From NCBI GenBank assembly GCA_036583965.1, contig JAZBQD010000030.1, forward strand, positions 110,372,162 through 110,436,161: DNA of 64,000 bases. The letters are read 5' to 3'. Positions 35,581 through 47,600 of the stretch are shown here, one piece after another. Numbering within the stretch: position 1 is the stretch's first letter; each line of letters starts with the position of its first letter. This DNA is from Prunella strophiata. Its lineage: Eukaryota > Chordata > Aves > Passeriformes > Prunellidae. The position numbers and the translations under genes were made by a program. Under the pieces are notes generated by a model, which made no database searches, was not told where the DNA came from, and was given only the letters and a program-made list of their open reading frames with translations.

Positions 35581-38500
35581 TAGCTGTTACCTGGAATCCT
35601 CAGGTCTGAATAAACAGCTTCCCCATTCCTTGAGGCTACGTGGAAAATCTCAGAGAACACAATCGTAAAAGCGCAGCCAACACCAAGGAAAAGAACCCCC
35701 AATTATTTCTTTCTTTGGTCCTCTTTTTTTATAGTCATCTCAAATTTGCAGCCATGGAAGCAGAGGGGGGAGGAAGGGGGTGTCCTTTTGGAGATCTTTA
35801 AAGATGCTGGTTTCCCAAGACTGTGCAGAAGAAAGCAGCCATTGATTCTAGAGATAAATACTGAAGTTATTCAGAGGGGAGGAAGACTGAAGATAAGCAG
35901 CTCTGGGCCCAGCAGCAAAACCAAACAGAAGGAGCTGAGCAGCTGCAGGAAGGGTAGACTGGTCACTTTTTCTCAGTCCAATGGTGACCTTCAAGAGGCA
36001 GGAATGGGGCAGAGTAGTGAAGTTCTTTCCCTGAACTCCAAAATTCAACAGCTTTGAAATGGTTCTTCAGCAAGGACTTGAGAGAAAAAGCTCCTTCTCC
36101 ACATCCAGCTGCCAAGAGAAAAGGAGTTGAAAAACACCGATTTCTTATGGCTAACGGGAGGGTGATGTAAAAGATGGAGTCCATTGACTGGTGTCCAGAG
36201 ACAACAACCTGGTATGAATTCCAGCACCATTCCACTTCCCAGCAGCTGGATTTCTCACCAGGGTGGATTGCTGGTTTTGGACACCTCCCCATTTTTTCCT
36301 GTCTGTTAACAGTCTTCCACTAGTAAGTATTTGGAACAGTTGTAAAGCTTTTTTTGTATCTCAGCGGCCTCGCCATTGCCTGAATGCAGTTTCAAAATCT
36401 CTGGCATTTCAGCCCAGCCTATCTGAAGTGTATTTTTGTCACGCTGTTAATAAGCACTGCATCTCCTGGGAGAACCTCAGCTAGCTCAGAGCTCTTAAAC
36501 AATGTGTGCCCCCCAAGACAGAAGTTGTAAGGAAAAAAATGTTTCCCATGTTTTACTCGTTTTTATTCTGGGCTGCTTGCTAAATAGATGTGATGTACAA
36601 AGAGAAAGTTGGGACTACTAACTCCTCATCTATAAAGTAAAGATGAGGACCTAAGGAATTATGTAACTTGCCAGGCAGCCAAAGGTCTCACAAATGATCC
36701 AGTCCAACACCTGAGTCACAGGGACCATCCTTGCTCTCAGTTCCTGCATTTTCCTTCTGTATTCTGAGTTTCTCCCCTCACATTTCTCCCAGTTCTCAAA
36801 CTATAGGATGCAGCTCACTTTTAGGAATACCCCAGGAGAGTTTGGGAAACATCCATGCAGTTCAGAATGGCTTTGTCTGGCATGATTTTAAGCTAAATAA
36901 AAAAATCATGGAAGCTACCTTTTGGAAAAGGAGCACCTGGAAATGAACAATGGAAGCATGGAGGGGTGGTGCCCTCAAGTCCCTTTCCAAGCCTCCAGGG
37001 AAGAGTAACTCTTGTTCCCTTCTTTGAGGCACAACATGAGCATTTGTGTAGCACAAGGTGTGTCATGGCTTGCACGTTCCCTCTCCTCTACCAGGGAGAT
37101 GCTGTCACACATTTTAGAAACCAATTGTACCCCCATGGCCAAATGGAGTAGCAAGAGCACCTCACTGTCATGGACAGATGTGAGACAGAAACAGAAAACA
37201 AAGCAAAATAACAACCAACAATAAAAAAAAGCAAGCATAAGTCATCTACATTAGCTTGTTCTTTAAATTACTGCTTTAGGAAGTGTCTGTTTGTGAAAGG
37301 GCGCTGCCATTTGAAGCACATTTCAGACTGGAGTAACAAAACCAAGCCCATTAAGAATTTTAGGTGTTGATTTTAACAAAGACATGTAGCATGGGCTCTG
37401 TGAGTGGTAGAAGTTAAAATGCATATAGGCTGTATTCTCTGGTGCTATGGATTTACAGAAACATGTTCCTATCAATCTACTTTGCAGTTAAAAGTTTGTA
37501 AAGAGGCCAGGATTGACCAAAACAAATTTTGAGAGTTGACCCACTGACTCCACACACTGAGCCAAAGTTTTTGGGATATTTGTATTACATATACATGTGT
37601 TTAAACTTATGTCTCTAACTATGCAGTGATACATTCTACCCCCAAACTGCCACATATCCAAGACTTCCAGAGGTGGGTATGAATTTCAAAGTGTAATTGA
37701 ATATGTGTAGGCTAAAATAAAAAAAAAAAAGGGAGCTCAAAAATGTTTGTAGATTGTATTAGGAGTGGTCCTGAGCTGAACACTGAGGATAGTATCTAAG
37801 CACTGAAACCATAGAATCATAGAAAAAAGTATTTACAATTCCTTTAAAAAGAGCCACATGAGAGGAGAAGGATGGTCTGGAAACTTGGTGGGATATTTTG
37901 TTTAAAGAGTTTAAGAGTTTAATTAATGTTACTCACAGTTGAGAAGATCTCTGGTTATGGAGTCAATCCCTTGGGTGTTACAGGAGTAACCTGGTCTGAA
38001 GGGGACAATAAGGGGGATTCCTGCCTTTAATCACCTCCTTGGAGGGTGCAGAAAAGACAAAGCCAGGCTTGTCAGAAATGTGGAGTAAGAATCAACATCA
38101 GGAGACAAAAAAAATCCAACTGGACAACAGGTAAAGGCTTTTTGTTTGTCTTTTAAATCACAAGAGTGTCCAAATGCTGGAGGAGGTGACCAGAGAGCTT
38201 GTAAGATCTCCATCCTTGAGTGTATTCAGAACTCAACTGGACAAGGTCCAGGACAAGCTGATCTAATTGCAGCTGCTGCAGAGCAGAGGATTGGTCATCT
38301 CAGGACTTCCAAGCTCAGTCTGCACAGTTCTGATGTTATGACACTACACAGGATACTGGGAGTGTGTTTTCTGCTCACTCACTGCACATCAGCCACTGAC
38401 TGGACCCACCAGGAATTCAAACTGTTGGGAACAGACAAGCAATGGCATCTCTTGTGGTGAGAGAAAAGAGCTGGGGCAGGTTTTTAGGGCTCAGTGGATG

Positions 38501-41369
38501 TGTTCTGATTGTTGAACAGTGGGGATATTCCATGGAAGATCTGTCACTGCACTCAGTGAAAAGTCTCATTTCCCAATTTGAAAGAAAACTTGAAGAGATC
38601 CTTATAGATTTCAGTTCTCATCATGACTAGAGGCCACAGGAAGCCCCAAAAGGACCAAAGAAGTCTTGAACTTGTAATACCTAAAGCTGTAATACCACAG
38701 GCTGTGTTTGCAGTACCACTTCTGGACCTTGGATTAGTGGGTTTCCAATGGCTCTCCAGAACCTGCTGGGTTTCAAGTTACTTTGAAAGATCTAAGTGTG
38801 AGAAAATGATAAAAAGCAATTTTGTTAGCAGTTTGCTGCACTTAAAAAAACAACAACCACCAAAAAAAAGACTTAAAGTTTAAAACCCATCCCCTTTGAC
38901 AAGGAAAGTGGTTGCTTCATCTTTCCAATGAGAGAAAAGTGAATTCCGCTTTCCAGATTTTCTTGTACTCCCCCAGTAATGCAATTTACATTGAAAACCC
39001 CACTTCTGAAGTCTCTGCTGGGCCTGAACAGCTGGTTTTCACAGTAACTAAGCTGAGACTTAATTTCTTTCACATTTGAGGCTTTCCAGGAATTATGTTA
39101 GCATCCTGGATTACACATTCTTCCAAACAAGATCCCTGACTTATCTGACAAGTGCCTAGCACAGCAAGACAAAGTTACTAATGTTACAGAATTGGAGCAT
39201 ATTGTGTCATGTCCTGCTTGAAATTTAAATGTTAGCATATGACTCAAGCACAGCAACATCTGATAATAGCCAAGGACAAAAACATGAAGCCTTTGTCATT
39301 GAAATCCAGGAAAACACAACAGTGGGAAAAAATCCTTGGTGCCTTCCTTGCATAATCTGCCTTCCCAGGGCAGACTGGTTCACTGAGCAGGGCAAACCTA
39401 AGACATGCACCACAAGGGTTAGGAGGTTATTTGACTTCCAGCTTCATTTTAGAAGTGCAGAAAGATCATCAGAAGACACCAAGGCAGGGTTACATGGATA
39501 GAAAAGGCATCCACCATTAATATTTGCAGTGATCATGAAACAAGGGTTCCAGATTAGAATCTCCTTAGTTAGAAATGTAGCTGAGCAGAGGGTGGGAGTT
39601 GACTGAAAGCAAGATACATTTCTACCTCAACCCACTCCTCCTGGGCTGATTCAGTCCCTGTTTAGAACACCAACCCTCCTGAGAAATAAAAAGGGCACGA
39701 GGTGAGCAAGTCTGCCTCCCAACAGCCACCAGTGACAGCTACCGTGGGCAGGCTGAGTAAATACACATTTCACTTTTACTGCACAGAGTCTGACAGCTTG
39801 CAGCCTCCTTCTGCAATCCCAGGGCAGCTCAGAGCACAGCTCAGCACCAGGGCAGCTCTGAGCTCTGGGGCTCAGGTTACCAAGTGGAGTCTCAGGTAAT
39901 AACAAATCACAGCAGCATTACTGGGGCCTCCTGTGGGCCCTTCACAAAGGAAGACCCCAGTTCTTTCATGTTTTTAATGTCAGCAGCAAATTTCTCTCCC
40001 TTTTACAAGTCCAGAGTACATGGGACCATTGGTGTCTCCAAGTGACTTTCTGCTCTTTATTCCTCAGCACGTGGATTTCTACATTAACAGATTTCTAAAT
40101 TTCAGTTGGAGTCACTAACATGCTCTTTATTTTTTACAGGACAATAAAATTGCTTGCCAGGGGTTTCTGACTTAAAATTCTACACAGCAAATTGATGTAG
40201 GCCTCTTGATCCTTCTTACCACATTTTGGCCAAGTTACAGAATAAAATATCTGCTCTACTAACTGCACCCAGGGATTCACATCCAATATCCAGATAGACT
40301 CCTAAAGCTGACTCTGTTTTCCCTTTGATCTTGCCTGGTCTGTTGCTTGAAAGAATACAGACAGGTGATGGAAAATGCTGGAGTTATTGCAAGAACTGCT
40401 TAAAGGCCAATTAACTCCAAAAAAGCCCAAAATGAACAAGAAGCCAAAATGGAACTAAACCCACAACAGCTGGCGGCCATCAAGGCGATTTTCCCAGAAG
40501 GCAGAAGACTGTTACTAATAGGATGGAAATACAAAATTTACTGAGACCAACTGTAACTGCTGATAACATGGATTGAGAAGTGCCTCATGGCTCACATTTT
40601 CTGCAGAGCAAGACTGAGGCTGGACAGCAATTTTAACTTTTAGTGTAGGGAAAAAAAAGAAGTGGGAAATTAAACACACTCCCAACAATTAGTACCAGGA
40701 GCTGTTTTCACCCTTATGGTACTTTCATCACATTTAAAAATATTCGTTCAAGTAGAAATAGGTTTTTTCCTGAAAGTTTAATCAACACAGTAAAAGCCTA
40801 TTAGAAACTGCTCACTGAGACTCTCTTACATTTAAAATTATTTCAATTACTGCTGGAGCCCCCAACAGATGATTAAATAAAGTTGTATGTTCTGTTCTCC
40901 CTTTACAAGAGCAGAGGTTTTGAGATGTTTCAATCACATTACATAAACTTGCATTCCTCCACTAACACAAAACATTCACTCTTGCCACAGGAGACAAATA
41001 CTTCTTGTGCTGCTCCTAGCCAATGATTTTAACTCCCAAATCCAGAGTAAACATTACCTCTTCAGAGCTGGGAACACGTTTGTGTGCAAGGAGCACAGCC
41101 CACTGCAGTACAGTGACACCAAATTAAACATGGCACATACTCCAATCCCACGGGATTCTTTGACATGGTCCTGTAAGAATGGTCAGTATCCAAAGTTTGG
41201 AGACACGGAAAAGTCAGGACTTTTTTACACTATCACCAAATAATATATATGGAGAGGTAGAAAAGATTTTTATTCAGTGATGATTCATTTGCAGTTCACT
41301 CATAAAAGCCAAGAAGTGAGGGACTCCAACAGCCAGGAAGAACTGTTCAAAAGCCCGAGTTATTATGCT

Positions 41370-41382
41370 TTTATTATTTATT
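41370..41382 (-). terminator. NDUFV3: NDUFV3 polyadenylation signals
   Basis: Two AATAAA hexamers on the minus strand, at 41382-41377 and 41375-41370, about 90-100 nt after the stop codon at 41472-41470. This implies a short 3' UTR. Confidence 0.7.
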
Positions 41383-41469
41383 ATCTGATTTCAATTATAC
41401 AGATGAAGCAACAGTGCTAAATAGAACAATTCACCATCCTGTTGGGTGTTTGTGCTAAGTGTGGCTGTC

Positions 41470-41618
41470 TCAGTGCCTTGGTGATGGTCTTCCAGAGGAG
41501 GGCTGAGGCTGCCTGTACTTGTCGAGGACGGCGATGTAATCGTGGAAGGTGAACGTGTGGTAATCGTGGTGCTGCAGGTTCTTGTAGGTGGAATTGTCAA
41601 ACTCCTCTGGAGCAGGCT
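41470..41618 (-). CDS. NDUFV3: NDUFV3 last exon (conserved C-terminal core)
   Basis: 149 nt including the stop. The acceptor is TTTGTTCTCACAG before AGCCTGCTCC. It completes a Glu (after exon 3, G|AG) or Lys (after exon 2, A|AG) codon. It then encodes 48 residues starting [19 protein letters not shown] and ending SSGRPSPRH, the most conserved part of the family. Confidence 0.97.
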
Positions 41619-44600
41619 CTGTGAGAACAAACAGGAACTGGTCACTATGAGGATGCCACACCAGAGGACAGTGTTTTTAAAGAGTCAGCCTTCATAAATT
41701 GTCAGATCCCTCATCCAGTCAACATTTGAAAGAAAAAAAAGTCAGCAACTTTAACAAAAGGAGAAGTTTACCAAGTCCAGCTGGTGCCTTGTCTGGCCCT
41801 AAAGCAGCACATGCAGTGGGGAGCAGGGATCAGTCCAAGGCATCTCATACAGCACAGGTTTTAAACCCAAACCACCACCTAATGCTGGGGGTGGACAGGG
41901 CAGAACATTCCATTTATCTCTGCAAGACATATGTCTGCATTTCCTGGCTTTCTCATATTTGCCTTGGTTTTCATTCCAGCCAGAACAGTAGGTGACATTC
42001 TTAGCAAACCAGGAGGGGCAAAGGAGCAGTACAAATGATGTATCATCCTGTCAGACCACGAGGTACAGCTCTCAGAACTGCTTTACAGATTGAATTTTTG
42101 CCATGGGGAGAAGGAATGGAATTAGCAAGATCTCCATTTAATTTCAAATGTGGTTATACCAAACAGTAATCTATCAAGAGCCTTTGATGTAAATTTCTTT
42201 TCTTGTAAATATAATCTTCTAATCTTTGTATTAACTCTCCTTCAAAAATGAATAACCCAATAAAGTTATTTAGAACTCCTTACTTCCTGCTAAAGCCAAC
42301 ATTAATTCTTATGCTTTTAGAAAATTATGCAAGTCTAGGCAGTATCATTTACATAAAAGGCTCTTACACAGGCTGATTTTACAACCAAGCAAATTGCAAG
42401 AAATAAAACTTTACTCATAATAATTATTTATTCTTCTATACCCAGAGTTTTAACAACAGAAGAAGACACACAGTGTAGTGAAAAGCTTTGTCATATAAAT
42501 TTGTATGTGGTAGTTAAGGTTTGATTGTATTAAGCCCTTATTTTAACAGGTCCATCTACAATAAAAACACAAGACCTTGAACACCAGGACTTCCCTTTAC
42601 TTATGACATAATTACTGCAGTGTGAAGCTATCAGATTAAGAGAAGTATCTGTAGCATTTAGCAAGGCTTGCTTATAAAACTCAAGGTAGTAAGTAATGGT
42701 ATCAGCAAAACATGGCAGGAAATCTCCCTGTGCCTGCTGCTCAGTTCTCCTGACACAGCTCACAGGAGAGGACACCAAAGAGAACAGGCAGATGATGCTC
42801 TGTGCTGCAAAGAGCCCCAAGAACAGGCAAGGGGAGGCAAGAGTAGCTCAACCTGCAAGTGCCAGTTGTTCCAAATTCAGAGACAGATGTGCAGGAAGGG
42901 AAGCAGATGGAGCCTCATTCTTCCTGCCCAAACACACTGCACTTGGCTTCTCGAAGGAAAAATTTATTCCTGAGTTCATCCTCCCCACACCTCATCCTTC
43001 ATCTCTGCTTTGTCTCTTAAAGAGCAAGCACTTCATGAGATGCTCTTGTGAATGAATCACAGGCCTATTTCTGAGTTCCCAGCTACAACTTTGCTCCTCA
43101 CTCAGCAGCTCAAGGCAGCAGGTTTTGCTGACTGCTCTACAAAGGGATGACATCACCTGAACATCCAGGTTTGCATTGAGGAAAATTCTTTTTATGTCTT
43201 TTGTGTGGCTGCTGCAGAGTTTGCAGACTTAAAGGCACAGGGGAAAGACAGAAGTAGGAGTTACAGGTGGTACAGTCAGCTGTGAATGTTTAACAAGGAA
43301 AAGCAGTGGCTGTTCTCAAAGAAGGAAGAGAGAACAAGATACATCTGGAGACATCAGAAAAAAATAATGCTTGAGCATCTAGAAATCTACTGTGGATGAA
43401 TGGTGAGAAAAGCATAATGTGTAGATAAAAACAAAGAGCCCTTCCCAAATTTTTGTTATTTTTCAATGAAAGCTTATGCTGTTGACTGCAAGAAGGAACA
43501 AGTAAATCTAAATATCACTTGCAAACAGTGCTGCAGAATTATTTAGGTTGGAAAAGACCTCCAAGATGGAGTCCAACCTTTGGCTGATCACCCCCTTGTC
43601 AACTGGACCACAGCACAGAGTGCCACTTCCAGTCATCTGAGCTGCCATCAAGGAAGGTAAGGAAACTGATGAAATGATGAGCCAAGTAACCCCTCAAACA
43701 GAAGGCAGGCCTTTTACTCAGCACCATCTCCTGGAAGCTGACATACAAATGCAATTACTTTGTCTGTAACCTGCTCAGGCACTTCAGAGTCACAGAATGG
43801 CTGAGGTTGGAAGCCACCTCTGTAGGAGAGCTGTCCAACCCCAAATGCTCAGGCAGGGTCAGCTAAGCAGGAGGCCCAGGGCCCTGTCCAGACAGCTTTT
43901 GAGTGTCTCAAAGGATGGAGACCCCACCTCTCTGTGCAACCTGTGCAGTGCTCCAAAACTCACAGTAAAAAAAAGTGTTTCCTGATGTTCAGGCAAAACC
44001 CTGTGTTTCAGTTTGTACCCACTGGTTCTTGTCCCATCACTGTGCACCACTGAAAAGCCTTACCTCTGTCTTCTCTGCACTCTCCTTCTGTTATTTCCCC
44101 ACATGGATGATCTGTCTAAACCTCTTTTCTGGGCTGGACAGTCCCAGCTCCCTCAGCCTTTTTTCACAGGAGAGATACTCTAGTCCTTCCATCATTTCAG
44201 TGGCACTTTGCTGGTCTCTGTCCAGCAGCCCCACATCTCCCTTGCACTGGGGAGCCCCAAACTGAACACCAGTGCACCCCAGCAGGGCAGGAGCTGCAGC
44301 TCCCTCAGCCTGCTCCTCCCAGGTTACCCTTGGTGGCCTTTGCTGCAAGGGCACATTCCTGGCTCATGTTCAATTTGCTGTCCCCTTGGCCCCCAGGGGC
44401 TTTCCTGAAAGATGATACCCAAGCAGCAATTAATTAATTAATTAATTACAATTAATGCTGCTTTTAACTTCCAAGCAGGCAGATTCTTTAATTCAAAGTA
44501 GCAATGAGAACAGGGGTCTCAAGAATGGCAGATTTATACTGCCTAAGATGAAAAGCAGAATCTCAAGAGATGAGGACAGAGAGACATCTGCTACTGAGAC

Positions 44601-47600
44601 ACACGAAATGAGATCAGCAGGACCATCAATTAACAGGATGGCAGTAAATAAGAAGGGCAGGTCAGATAGGGAAGCACAGCTGAGGAGATGATTACGTGAT
44701 GCACAATGGTCTTTCCTGAAAACACCCCACTGTCTCCTCCCCAGCTCTCTACAAAACTGACTCACTGCTTCCACATGAGTTGCTTGCAACCTTCCAGGCT
44801 CAGAAGCAACAATGCCTGTTTCTGGCATTACACTATGATTTCTAGAAGTCTTCTGAAATCTGAAACATTGACAGCTTGAGAAAAACCCATCAAAACAAAA
44901 CCCAAAACAAAACCAGAAAGATGGCAGGGTTTAAGCAAAAATGAGATGGCATCAAATTTGACTCATGAGAATAGCAGCTACCAAATCCTTCCAAGAAAAG
45001 AGAAGAATGAAAACAAGTGTTGTCATATAAAACCCATGATTTTGCTCACAGTGGAAACAATCTTGTTTCCATTTTATAAGTAACTGTTTTATGAAACTAT
45101 AAATACAGATAAATGAAACCACTTCCTTTCCCAGCATAGCTGGAGACTGAGTATTACTGACAGCTTATAACAATTAGCAGTGAACAATTTATCTTCCAGA
45201 AAGTCACTGCCACTCTGCCAGCTTCAGTACAAAGATCAGAGAAGATGTGGAAAACCTTTAACAAAGCCAAACCCTAGCCCAGATGAATCAATACAGTACA
45301 AACAATTTAAAGCTGTACCCTCAGTTGTGCTGCTTTCTCCAGCCTGGACTCCTGCTTTCTGCCTGGTCTCCTCTTTTGCTGTGGTGCCCTTCACCAATGC
45401 TGTGCTTCCAGAAGTCTCCTCCACTTTAGGAGCAGTTACTTTTGCTTCCAACTTCTGTGTCTCCTTCACTTTTTCCTTCTCTCCTCTGGATAGCAGATCT
45501 TGCTTTTTGTCTTCCTGAGTCACTGCTGAGGTTTTCAGCTGCATAGCTGCTACCTGGGTTTGAATGGACTTTCCTTCCATGTGATCAGATTTACGAGCGA
45601 CATCAGGCAGGTCCAGACTTTTCAACACATGTGGTTTTAAGACAAATTTCTGTTCTTTTGGAGAGGATTTTACTTTGGGGTCTCTTGCTCTGGATTTTGA
45701 TGTTTCCTGGCTGACTGATGTTTTAGAAAATTTGACCTGCTTGACAGGAGACACGTCGATTTCTGGTTTGCGTGGCAGCTTCTTAATTCCATATTCTTTG
45801 AGAGTTTCCTGGGACAATTTCTCTTTTGCCACCATTGATGCCTTCACTGCTATGCTCTCAGAAAACATGGGATATCGTCTGGGAAATTCAACTTTAGTTT
45901 TAACGGCAACTTTTGAACGACCAACATTTTCATCCTCGGAATCTGAGCTAGAATCTGACTCTGAGCTGGATCGAGTCTGTTTCTTAGCTAACTTTTTCCT
46001 CAGGTCTCCTACAGTTACAGGTGTGGTGAGGTTTTCCTCCTTACGGGAGGAAACAACTCCTCGCCGAGGAAATGCAACCTCAGTTTTTCTTGGCATGGGC
46101 ATCCTCGTGTCTTCAGCAGGTTTTGCAGCTTCCTTGAGGCTGGTACTAGATATGCTCTCACCTTTGTCTGCAGACAGCAGGAGAGAGCTAGAAGACAACA
46201 TTTTACGAAATTCAACTGGTGCCTTCATGGCAAGCAGCTTGGTGCTTCCCTGTGGTGCCACTACATCTAGGAAACGGCATAAAGAGGATTATCATCATTG
46301 TATCTGACATCACTGTTACTGATCTTAGTCACAGTTTTAACTTTCAGAGATAATCTGGTATAAAAATAAACTAAAAGTAATTATAATGCTAAATACAGGT
46401 ACTGCAAAGCAGAAAGTTCTTAGACTTTTTAAGTTAAAGGAACTGGAGTTCTACTAGCACATAACAGTTTTTGCTGCTGCAGTACCAAAATTCAAGAGAT
46501 AAACCCTTATGCTCCTCACTTTGCCAGACCCCTCCAAGAGCTGGTTTTCCCTGTGCTTTAACTCTGCAGCACTGTAAAAGGTCTGCAGACACCTCCCTAT
46601 CTCAGGTGAGAATTAGGATGGCTTGTCAGCCAAGCTCTTCAAGCACTGCTGCAGAGACAACAGTGAAGAGTCTGTGAACAAGCCAGCGAAGCAGAGACAC
46701 AGTACAGAGACACAGGCACAGCTGCTTGCAAGAGTTATCCTGGGAGCAGAAGGGAGGGATGGCTCCCAAAAGGCAAAGCAGCAGTCAGAGATACCTGAGG
46801 CCATCCATGAAAGTGTCACTTGTTCACTGCCCACGTGTGTGCCCCCACAGCTCAATACTATTTCCCCAAGACCCCATCTCCTCCAGGCTTCACTTCCTAT
46901 TGCTGGTTTGAGATCTCTTTGTTAAAGAGCTCTTAGAGGATCTCCTGATGCTTCATGATTGTTTCTGTCTCAGTTTCTTCTCCCTTGTGGACACCTGCAT
47001 TAAGCTAAACTCTCCAGACAAAGAACCAACAGTTGAAGGAGAAGACAGCAATTTTCAGGTCCTTTTAGGGAATACATAACATCCCTTGGATGCTTATTAT
47101 CATCCTCAAGAGGCTGAGCAACAGCAAATACTGTTGTGGTTACAGAAAACAGGAGGTCAAGGAGGACTGGGAGCACATTAAGAAGATTCACCATGCTGAA
47201 ATTGGCTATAGCAAAGCCAACTCCATTAGGAGCTGCACCACTTCCAACCAGCAGCAAAATTTCAACAGATTTCCAGCCCATGATGCAGATTTTTCTGCAG
47301 AGTTTGGAAATCCAGATCTACTTTATTTGCCCATAAACTAGATACAGCTTTCCCCTCACTGGTACTGTATGGTAATACTTTGTATGTTTCAAGGAGTTAC
47401 TTACCATTAGTTCTGAACAGAAGCAAGTCTTTAGCAATGTCTAAATGAAAACATCCCAGAAGCACATGGAAATAAAAGCAAAGTATTTAAGAAAGAAACG
47501 CAGAGTTTTTATCACAACAAATCACAATGAAGAAAAGGTATCAAGTTTACAGGTAATATTTGGAATAATTTGAAGCACATACTTCTCTCTGCCAGATGGA

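Larger units (their letters stand above)
25106..41369. other. Intergenic region between PKNOX1 and NDUFV3
   Basis: About 16 kb without a protein-coding gene that I can support. The ORFs seen are short, lack recognisable domains, and many fall inside CR1 fragments. It contains a 27-nt T run at 25639-25665, a tandem duplication at 27881-27938, CR1 pieces at about 30755-30990, 31825-32040 and 32168-32525, a GAAA-type microsatellite at about 33908-33925, and a CpG-richer patch with CRE half-sites at about 35300-35580. As I recall, human has ERVH48-1 in the corresponding interval. Nothing like it was seen here. Confidence 0.75.
41619..45318 (-). other. NDUFV3: NDUFV3 intron 3
   Basis: 3.7 kb intron between the long exon 3 and the last exon. 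It contains CR1 fragments at about 43535-43640 and 43785-44405 and an (AATT)n repeat at 44427-44450. No further exon was recognised. Confidence 0.85.

Noticed and set aside
45675..46307. 210-residue plus-strand ORF
   Set aside because: It is exactly antisense to NDUFV3 exon 3 and is a composition shadow of that coding exon.
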